9,193 nucleotides of DNA from Bryobacteraceae bacterium (lineage in GTDB: Bacteria; Acidobacteriota; Terriglobia; Bryobacterales; Bryobacteraceae): the NCBI GenBank assembly GCA_947456995.1, contig CANGVB010000100.1:1-9193 (forward strand). The letters run 5' to 3'. The notes under the pieces are model-generated. The model was not told where the DNA came from and did no database searches. It saw only the letters and a program-made list of their open reading frames with translations. Within the stretch, counting starts at the first letter, position 1; the number at the start of each line of letters is the position of its first letter. Positions 1-5,052 of the stretch are shown here, one piece after another. The position numbers and the translations under genes are program-made.

Positions 1-753
1 GTAGGCTTCGTCCTTTAGGGCTTGGTCGATGGTCACTATCTGGTAGCCGCGCTTCTCGAATAGCTTTAGCAGGTCTGGCATTGCGTCGGCGTTGAGCTGG
101 TTGGCGTGGATTAACAGGATTTGGGGGATTTCTCTACCGACTACTTCGAGGGTGCGCTTTTCGAAGAAGTCGAAGATGCCGTCCATGTATTTCACGTATT
201 CTTGCCGGATTCGCTCAGGATTTTTTGAGCTGGTGTAGACGCGGGCGAAGACCCATTCGGAATTGTCGATCGTCACGGGGGCGACTTCGTAGTTGTGTTC
301 CTTTAGAAATGCTGCGAGGCCTTGTTTGGTTTCTTCTGTTGGCCCGGTGTGGAGGAAGGGGTGGCGGAAGTAGCGGGGCTTGGTGCCTCCTCTTACCTTT
401 CGGATGGCTGGCTCGGCGCGGATAATGTCGGCTTCGTATTCGGCGAGCGGGATCTTGTTCAGGTCAGGGTGCGAAAAGGTGTGGTTGCCGATCTCGGCAC
501 CTTGCTTGCGCCAGAGCTTGAGGAGCTTTTCGAGGCCGGCATCGGTATAGTCCCGGGCCTGGCCTGGATTGACGTAGACGCTGACAGGGACGCCTTTGAG
601 GGCTGCTGTCAGCTTTGTGGTCATGGCAAGGGTTTTTTCGAAATTTCTGGGGCCGGGGGAATCGCCGCCGCGCGGGAGGTCGTCGATCGAGATCGCTAGC
701 TGGCGGGTTTGGGCTAGCGCCATGCTGGCCAGCAGGATCAGTGAGAGTCTCAG
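1..753 (-). CDS. Secreted polysaccharide deacetylase (NodB domain, carbohydrate esterase 4 type), 3' end outside window
   Basis: An open frame of 251 codons runs off the left edge with no stop. Members of this family hydrolyse N- or O-acetyl groups from polysaccharides such as chitin-like glycans, peptidoglycan or xylan, using a divalent metal. Visible motifs: the Asp pair D24-D25 (SIDDLP) as catalytic base and metal ligand; the metal-binding HTFSH (H91, H95); FRHPF at 129-133 in the place of the R-x-x-F/Y motif; D163/W167 (TIDNSEW); and a late LLIH with H216. Residues 1-14 (MRLSLILLASMALA) look like a signal peptide with cleavage before Gln15, so export is likely. That peptide appears only if translation starts at the CTG at 753-751, which has a GGAGG six bases upstream and overlaps the thiS stop. 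The first ATG (723-721) would remove most of the signal peptide. The substrate cannot be told from sequence. The gene is probably co-transcribed with thiS. Confidence 0.85.
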   Translation of the reverse strand, partial: MRLSLILLASMALAQTRQLAISIDDLPRGGDSPGPRNFEKTLAMTTKLTAALKGVPVSVYVNPGQARDYTDAGLEKLLKLWRKQGAEIGNHTFSHPDLNKIPLAEYEADIIRAEPAIRKVRGGTKPRYFRHPFLHTGPTEETKQGLAAFLKEHNYEVAPVTIDNSEWVFARVYTSSKNPERIRQEYVKYMDGIFDFFEKRTLEVVGREIPQILLIHANQLNADAMPDLLKLFEKRGYQIVTIDQALKDEAY

Positions 754-959
754 ATTTTGCCTCCGCCGACGAACATGACGATCTCGATTTGCGCGCCTTC
801 TTCGACCGTGGTGGCGTCCCAGGCGGCTTTGCGGACGATCTCTTTGTTGAGTTCAACAGCCACACGGGCGGTATCGATCTGGAGGTGTTCGAGGAGGCTC
901 CGGACGTTGAGGGAGGCTGGAATCTGGCGGGCTTCGCCATTTATTTCGACGGAAATCAA
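750..959 (-). CDS. thiS: ThiS-type sulfur carrier protein (thiamine biosynthesis)
   Basis: This 69-residue ubiquitin-fold protein resembles ThiS, which carries sulfur as a C-terminal thiocarboxylate, is charged by ThiF, and donates to ThiG during formation of the thiazole half of thiamine. Evidence: family-typical length, the N-terminal strand ISVEINGEAR, the RVAVELNKEIV core, EEGAQIEIVMFVGGG near the end, and the Gly run at 65-67. Two residues (Lys68, Ile69) follow the glycines, whereas ThiS usually ends in Gly-Gly, so the tail might need trimming. I chose the TTG at 959-957 because no ATG or GTG lies in frame just upstream and this start gives the normal ThiS N-terminus; an AGAAGG (976-971) lies 11 bases upstream, somewhat far. 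No other thi gene is visible. A MoaD-like role is less likely but not excluded. Confidence 0.85.
   Translation of the reverse strand: MISVEINGEARQIPASLNVRSLLEHLQIDTARVAVELNKEIVRKAAWDATTVEEGAQIEIVMFVGGGKI
760..764 (-). promoter_or_regulatory. Shine-Dalgarno site for the deacetylase, inside the thiS Gly codons
   Basis: GGAGG on the - strand, six bases before the CTG at 753-751. It lies within the GGC GGA GGC codons for the conserved C-terminal glycines of ThiS. Together with the CTGA overlap of start and stop it suggests translational coupling of the two genes, and it decides the start call for the deacetylase. Confidence 0.55.
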
Positions 960-983
960 CTGCTTTGTAACCTTCTTTCGTGA

Positions 984-1003
984 GAGGGCGTTTGACCGCC
1001 CTC
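984..1003. promoter_or_regulatory. Perfect inverted repeat / hairpin in the divergent intergenic region
   Basis: GAGGGCG (984-990), loop TTTGAC (991-996), CGCCCTC (997-1003): a perfect 7-bp GC-rich stem. On the + strand the loop contains most of the nuo -35 box. On the - strand it would lie in the thiS mRNA leader, just before the AGAAGG. No T run follows on either strand, so it is not a standard terminator. It could be an operator or an RNA structure affecting thiS translation; either role is inference. Confidence 0.45.
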
Positions 1004-1021
1004 CGAAACGAACAGTATAGT
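992..1021 (+). promoter_or_regulatory. Predicted sigma70-type promoter of the nuo operon
   Basis: -35 TTGACC (992-997), an 18-base spacer, and -10 TATAGT (1016-1021). Each hexamer matches the consensus at five of six positions. Transcription would start near 1028, giving a leader of about 55 bases before the nuoA ATG at 1083. This is the only good promoter I see upstream of nuoA. The opposite strand has TATACT (1019-1014) over the same bases, which could be a -10 for thiS, but without a convincing -35. Confidence 0.6.
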
Positions 1022-1082
1022 TAAGAGAAGGTAAGCTTCCGCGTCGGAGATGTTTTTTTAAGCCACTGCCGCTTTCTCATCC

Positions 1083-1481
1083 ATGCCAACAAACTATAGC
1101 GAGTTGTACTTCCCGGTACTTGTACAGATCCTCTTCGCGGCCGCCGTTGCCGGTGGACTGGTCTTCGCCGGGCTTTTTTTCGGCAAGCGCAATCGTAACG
1201 CGGCGAAAGACTCGCCCTATGAATCTGGCGTAAAGCCGGTGGGTAACGCTCGCGAGCGCTTCTCGGTGAAGTTCTATCTCGTCGCGATGCTTTTCATTCT
1301 TTTCGACATTGAAGCCGTTTTCCTTTATCCCTGGGCCGTTGTGTATCGTGAGCTCGGGATGTTTGGCTTTGTCGAGATGGTTTTATTCATGATTTTAGTT
1401 CTGAGCGGTTTTTATTTCGTCTGGAAGAAAGGCGCACTGGATTGGACCGTAACGCCGAATCGAAAGTCGAAGGACATTTAA
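1083..1481 (+). CDS. nuoA: NADH-quinone oxidoreductase subunit A (complex I)
   Basis: A 132-residue small membrane subunit of complex I, at the junction of the peripheral and membrane arms beside the quinone channel. Three hydrophobic helices are visible at about 10-33, 62-85 and 95-114. Between the first two lies the long conserved loop with SPYESG (44-49) and the ERFSVKFYLVAMLFILFDIE block (58-77). The acidic pair D75/E77 at the start of the membrane half of helix 2 is present. The C-terminus WKKGALDW (114-121) is typical. The length is close to other bacterial NuoA. The ATG at 1083 gives a normal N-terminus (MPTNYSELYFPV), but no clear Shine-Dalgarno precedes it. It is the first gene of the operon, just downstream of the predicted promoter. 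Six bases separate it from nuoC, so nuoB is missing from its usual place. Confidence 0.95.
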   Translation: MPTNYSELYFPVLVQILFAAAVAGGLVFAGLFFGKRNRNAAKDSPYESGVKPVGNARERFSVKFYLVAMLFILFDIEAVFLYPWAVVYRELGMFGFVEMVLFMILVLSGFYFVWKKGALDWTVTPNRKSKDI

Positions 1482-1487
1482 GCCAGT

Positions 1488-1982
1488 ATGATTTCTGAGC
1501 TATTGCAGGAAGACCCCCTCGTCATTGCGCTCGTAGAGCGTTTTGGCTCCGCCATCGAAGCTGGCAGTCTCGAACACGATCAAACAATTTTGTATATCTC
1601 TGCGGCAAGCATCGTTGAAGTTTGCACCGTGCTGCGTGATGAGCATGGCTTTAACCGTGCGTCGAGCGTGACGGCTCTGGACTGGTATCCGCAGGAGCCG
1701 CGATTTGAAGTAGTTTATCTGCTGCACAATGTGAAAGAAGCTGCGCGAGTGCGGCTGAAGGTGCGTGTCTCTGGCGAGAATCCGGCAGTGGATTCGGTAA
1801 CTGGCGTCTGGCCGGGTACGAACTGGTACGAGCGCGAGGTATTTGATCTGTTTGGCGTCACTTTTAACGGCCACCCGGATCTGCGCCGCATCATGATGCC
1901 TGAGGACTGGGAAGGACATCCTTTGCGCAAGGATTTCCCGATCCATGGTCACAAATACGATTACGGTGAGACGAACCAATAA
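1488..1982 (+). CDS. nuoC: NADH-quinone oxidoreductase subunit C (30 kDa subunit)
   Basis: This 164-residue soluble subunit of the Q module packs against NuoD and helps hold the peripheral arm together; it binds no cofactor. The family signature is clear: WYEREVFDLFG at 113-123 followed by GHPDLRRIMMPEDWEGHPLR at 128-147 and KDFP. It is a stand-alone NuoC, not fused to NuoD as in E. coli. The start at ATG 1488 gives a plausible N-terminal alpha/beta domain; GAAGGAC about 12 bases upstream may serve as a distant ribosome site. nuoD begins 12 bases after its stop. In the usual order nuoB would precede it, but nuoA does so here. Confidence 0.95.
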   Translation: MISELLQEDPLVIALVERFGSAIEAGSLEHDQTILYISAASIVEVCTVLRDEHGFNRASSVTALDWYPQEPRFEVVYLLHNVKEAARVRLKVRVSGENPAVDSVTGVWPGTNWYEREVFDLFGVTFNGHPDLRRIMMPEDWEGHPLRKDFPIHGHKYDYGETNQ

Positions 1983-1994
1983 GCGAGCAGCACG

Positions 1995-3221
1995 ATGAGC
2001 GAAACCCTAACCCCTACCGCTAGCCTTGAGCCCGTTGCCAATACTGAGGCCGGGACGACTCGCAAGATGACCCTGAATATGGGGCCGCAACATCCGTCGA
2101 CGCACGGTGTGTTGCGTGTTGTGCTTGAGTTGGACGGCGAAACAATTCTCAAGGCTCAACCCGAGATTGGTTTTCTGCATACCGGCATCGAGAAGCAGTG
2201 CGAGACGAAGACTTACTAACAGGTGATTCCGCTGACGGATCGCGTGGATTATCTTGCGAACCTGTCGAACAACCTCTGCTATTGCCTTGCGATTGAGAAG
2301 CTGCTGGGGATTGAAGTTCCTCCCCGTGCGGTTTGGACTCGCGTGATGCTGACCGAGTTGACCCGAATCAATTCGCATCTGGTGTGGCTGGGTACACACG
2401 CGCTTGATATGGGCGCGATGTCGATGTTCTTCTATGCCACTCGCGAGCGCGAAGAGTTGCTGAAGATCTTTGAGATGTTCAGCGGGCAGCGTCTGATGAC
2501 GAGCTACTTCCGTATTGGTGGCCTTGCACTTGATCATCCTCGTGGCGGGCTGGAGGCTGTAAAGAAGTTTCTTGAGATGTTTCCGCCCAAGATTGACGAG
2601 TACGAAAATCTGCTCGACAACAATCCGATCTGGAAGAACCGGACGATTGGTGTGGGCGTGGTGCCAGTAGACAAGATGCTGGCCATGGGCATTACCGGGC
2701 CGATGATTCGTGCAGCGGGTATCCCGTGGGACGCTCGCAAGGATGAGCCCTATTCGGGTTACCAGAATTTTGAGTTTGATGTGCCCACCAGCACCGATAA
2801 CGATGTTTATGCTCGTTACCGGGTACGGATGGAAGAGATGCGCCAGTCGGTTCGCATCATGGGGCAGGCGCTGGAAGGCATGCCCGATGGGGCGTTTCAG
2901 GCCGATGCACCTAAGGTTGTGTTGCCGCAGCGCGAAAAGATGAAGACGCAGATGGAAGCGTTGATCTATCACTTCAAGATCGTGACTGAAGGCGTGCGTG
3001 TGCCTCCTGGTGAGGTGTATCAGGTGATTGAATCGCCACGTGGCGAGTTGGGCTATTACGTGGTTTCCGACGGGACGAGCAAGCCCTTCCGCGTGCATAT
3101 GAGGACGCCGAGCTTTGGCAATATTCAGGGCCTGGGCATGATGTGCGAAGGCGGAATGATCGCCGATTCGATTGCCTCTATGGGATCGATGGACTTTGTG
3201 CTGGGAGACACTGACCGCTAA
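1995..3221 (+). CDS. nuoD: NADH-quinone oxidoreductase subunit D (49 kDa subunit), interrupted by an in-frame TAA
   Basis: NuoD forms the quinone-binding pocket with NuoB and NuoH. The frame spans 408 sense codons, normal length, but codon 75 (2217-2219) is TAA. Before it lie [12 protein letters not shown] (30-41), whose H33/H37 match the quinone-site loop, and [10 protein letters not shown] (58-67). After it come [12 protein letters not shown] (Y86 matches the quinone-contacting Tyr of Thermus Nqo4), [34 protein letters not shown] and the normal C-terminus FVLGDTDR. There is no frame change and no other lesion. Most bacterial homologues read TY-x-Q here, so CAA (Gln) to TAA is the simplest reading. 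As written, translation yields a 74-residue peptide and, if a GTG at 2223 is used, a 332-residue fragment. TAA is an ordinary stop in neighbouring genes, so recoding of all TAA is excluded. The gene is either newly broken, misread in sequencing, or expressed by readthrough or reinitiation. Its stop overlaps the nuoE start by one base. Confidence 0.9.
2217..2219 (+). other. In-frame stop codon inside nuoD
   Basis: TAA lies between codons TAC (Tyr74) and CAG (Gln76) in a frame that is otherwise open and conserved from 1995 to 3221. The next in-frame start-capable codon is GTG at 2223, one codon after the stop, so reinitiation is conceivable; only a weak GAAG (2207-2210) lies upstream of it. Confidence 0.95.
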
Positions 3222-3706
3222 TGACATTTACCCCCGAAACCGAGAAGAGACTCCAGGACATCTGGAGCCGTTACCCCGCGGGCCGTAAGCGTTCTGCCGT
3301 GATTCCGATGCTGATGTATGCACAGGATGAGCTTGGGATGGTGACGCAGGAATTGATTGCCGAGGTGGCGCAGCGCTGTGAAGTATCGCCGCTGCAGGTA
3401 GAAGAAGTTGTGGGCTACTATTCGATGCTGAACAAGCAGAAGATGGGTAAGCACCATGTGCAGGTTTGCACCAATATCGCCTGCCTGTTGATGGGTGGGG
3501 AAGAGTTGTGGCAGCACACGACCAAGCGTCTGGGGATCGGACACAAGCAGATCACGGCAGACGGCCTGATTTCGCTGGAAGAAGTGGAGTGCGCCGGGGC
3601 TTGTTCCTGGGCACCGTGTGTTGTGGATGGTTATGAATATCACCATCACATGACCATTGAAAAGCTGGATCAGCTGCTGGACAGCATCCAGAAGAAGGTT
3701 CAGTAG
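3221..3706 (+). CDS. nuoE: NADH-quinone oxidoreductase subunit E (24 kDa, 2Fe-2S N1a)
   Basis: A 161-residue thioredoxin-fold subunit of the NADH dehydrogenase module that holds the 2Fe-2S cluster N1a next to the FMN of NuoF. The four ligands are visible as C83-x4-C88 (CTNIAC) and C124-x3-C128 (CAGAC). The N-terminal helical part (about 1-75) shows the usual R-x-AVIPMLMYAQDELG and VEEVVGYYSML segments. Length is normal. Its ATG overlaps the nuoD stop by one base (TAATG), implying translational coupling. A stop in nuoD could therefore lower nuoE expression unless ribosomes restart. Confidence 0.96.
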   Translation: MTFTPETEKRLQDIWSRYPAGRKRSAVIPMLMYAQDELGMVTQELIAEVAQRCEVSPLQVEEVVGYYSMLNKQKMGKHHVQVCTNIACLLMGGEELWQHTTKRLGIGHKQITADGLISLEEVECAGACSWAPCVVDGYEYHHHMTIEKLDQLLDSIQKKVQ

Positions 3707-3708
3707 GC

Positions 3709-3715
3709 AAAGGAG
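3709..3715 (+). promoter_or_regulatory. Strong Shine-Dalgarno site for nuoF
   Basis: AAAGGAG ends eight bases before the nuoF ATG at 3724. It is the clearest ribosome site on the + strand; most other nuo genes here rely on overlap or close spacing. Confidence 0.75.
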
Positions 3716-3723
3716 TATCAGCC

Positions 3724-5034
3724 ATGTTCAACGAACCACATCCCGATGAAGTCAGAGTAATCACGAAGCGATTCGGATTGCCCAATTCTGCTTCGATCGA
3801 TACCTATCTGGCGCATGAAGGCTATGTGGCTTTCATGAAGGCCATTGAGATGACCCCGGAGCAGATCATCGATGAGCTGAAGCTCTCGAACCTGCGCGGA
3901 CGGGGCGGCGCGGGTTTCCCCACCGGGCTCAAATGGAGCTTCATCCCTCGCGATAATCCAAAACCGAAATACGTTGTTGTGAATGCCGATGAGTCTGAGC
4001 CGGGCACCTGCAAGGATCGCCTGCTGATTCAGAACGACCCGCATCAGTTGATCGAAGGCTGTTTGATTGCCGCACGCACGATTGGTTGCAAGGCCGGCTA
4101 CATCTACATCCGTGGCGAGTATCGCTATCTGATCGACATCATGGACAAGGCGCTGGCCGAGGCCTATGCGCATGGTTATCTGGGCAAGAACATCAAGGGC
4201 TCGGGGATCGATTTTGATCTCTATACGCACTCGGGCGCAGGCGCTTATGAGTGTGGCGAAGAGTCGGCGCTGCTTGAGTCGCTTGAGGGCAAGCGTGGTG
4301 TACCGCGGATTCGGCCTCCATTTCCTGCTGTCAGCGGCCTCTATGCGTCGCCTACGGTACTGAACAATGTTGAGACTTTTGCCACCGTGCCGGCTGTGCT
4401 GCGCATGGGCGGGCAGGCTTATGCCGACCTTGGCACCCCGAAGAATGGCGGCACGCGCATGTTGTGTGTGTCTGGCCACGTGAATCGCCCGGGTGTGTAC
4501 GAGGTGCCGCTGGGCTTCTCGATGCAGAAGATGATTTATGAAGTCTGCGGGGGCATCCGTGGCGGCAAGAAGTTGAAGGCCGTGATTCCGGGTGGATCGT
4601 CGTCGCCGGTGCTGAGAGCCGATGAGTGCGACTTCCCGATGGACTATGACAACTACGCGCGGATGAAGACGATGGCCGGCTCTGGCGGCATGATGGTGAT
4701 GGATGAAGACACCGACATCGTCAAGGTGGCACTGCGCACGATGCGTTTTTATGCGCATGAATCGTGCGGCTGGTGCATCCCGTGCCGTGAGGGCACAACG
4801 TGGTTGCGCAAGATCTTGACCCGCATGGATGAAGGTACTGGCCGTCGTGCCGATATCGATTTGATCCATGAGCTTGCCAAGAACATGCTGGGCCGTACCT
4901 TCTGCCCGCTTGGTGATGCTGCGGCCATGCCCACGATTGGATTCGTGGAGAAGTTCCGCGAAGAATTTGAAGCCCGTTTGCGCGAGAACGTTGTACCTGT
5001 GACCTCGCCAGACCAATTGATTGCGATCCGATAA
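3724..5034 (+). CDS. nuoF: NADH-quinone oxidoreductase subunit F (51 kDa, FMN and 4Fe-4S N3)
   Basis: A 436-residue NADH-binding subunit where hydride is passed to FMN and electrons enter the Fe-S chain. Motifs in order: glycine-rich GRGGAGFPTG at 59-68 (NADH/FMN), VVNADESEPGTCKDR at 85-99 (FMN site), YIYIRGEY at 126-133, GAGAYECGEESALLESLEGK at 171-190, and the N3 cluster ligands C348, C351 and C354 (ESCGWCIPC) with C394 (TFCPLG). All key residues are intact and the length is normal. The start is fixed by a strong Shine-Dalgarno. It follows nuoE by 17 bases and precedes nuoG by 18, the standard E-F-G order of the N module. Confidence 0.97.
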   Translation: MFNEPHPDEVRVITKRFGLPNSASIDTYLAHEGYVAFMKAIEMTPEQIIDELKLSNLRGRGGAGFPTGLKWSFIPRDNPKPKYVVVNADESEPGTCKDRLLIQNDPHQLIEGCLIAARTIGCKAGYIYIRGEYRYLIDIMDKALAEAYAHGYLGKNIKGSGIDFDLYTHSGAGAYECGEESALLESLEGKRGVPRIRPPFPAVSGLYASPTVLNNVETFATVPAVLRMGGQAYADLGTPKNGGTRMLCVSGHVNRPGVYEVPLGFSMQKMIYEVCGGIRGGKKLKAVIPGGSSSPVLRADECDFPMDYDNYARMKTMAGSGGMMVMDEDTDIVKVALRTMRFYAHESCGWCIPCREGTTWLRKILTRMDEGTGRRADIDLIHELAKNMLGRTFCPLGDAAAMPTIGFVEKFREEFEARLRENVVPVTSPDQLIAIR

Positions 5035-5052
5035 AGCACTATTTAAAGCAAT

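Noticed and set aside
748..753. CTGAGA on the - strand, resembling the start of a TPP riboswitch core next to a thiamine gene
   Set aside because: It lies at the 3' end of thiS, not in its leader, and no other conserved part of the THI box is present nearby or upstream of thiS.
225..983. Several + strand and - strand open frames across 225-983
   Set aside because: They overlap the deacetylase and thiS, are low-complexity (Arg/Gly/Trp-rich or Pro/Arg-rich) and match no family I know.
1037..1059. Possible intrinsic terminator or attenuator in the nuoA leader: short stem TTCCG/CGGAG then seven T
   Set aside because: The stem is only four pairs plus one wobble with a three-base loop, and three bases separate it from the T run. 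Too weak to call.
2217..2222. TAA read as a sense codon throughout the genome (alternative code)
   Set aside because: nuoA, nuoC, nuoF, nuoJ and nuoK all end with TAA at the expected C-terminus, so TAA is used as a normal stop.
2007..3227. Long open frame (about 400 codons) antisense to nuoD, with similar ones antisense to nuoF (3718-5016) and nuoG (5134-6276)
   Set aside because: They mirror the sense genes, have no recognisable domains and are rich in His, Arg and Gln as expected of antisense frames. The sense frames have clear family motifs. Open antisense frames come from codon bias.
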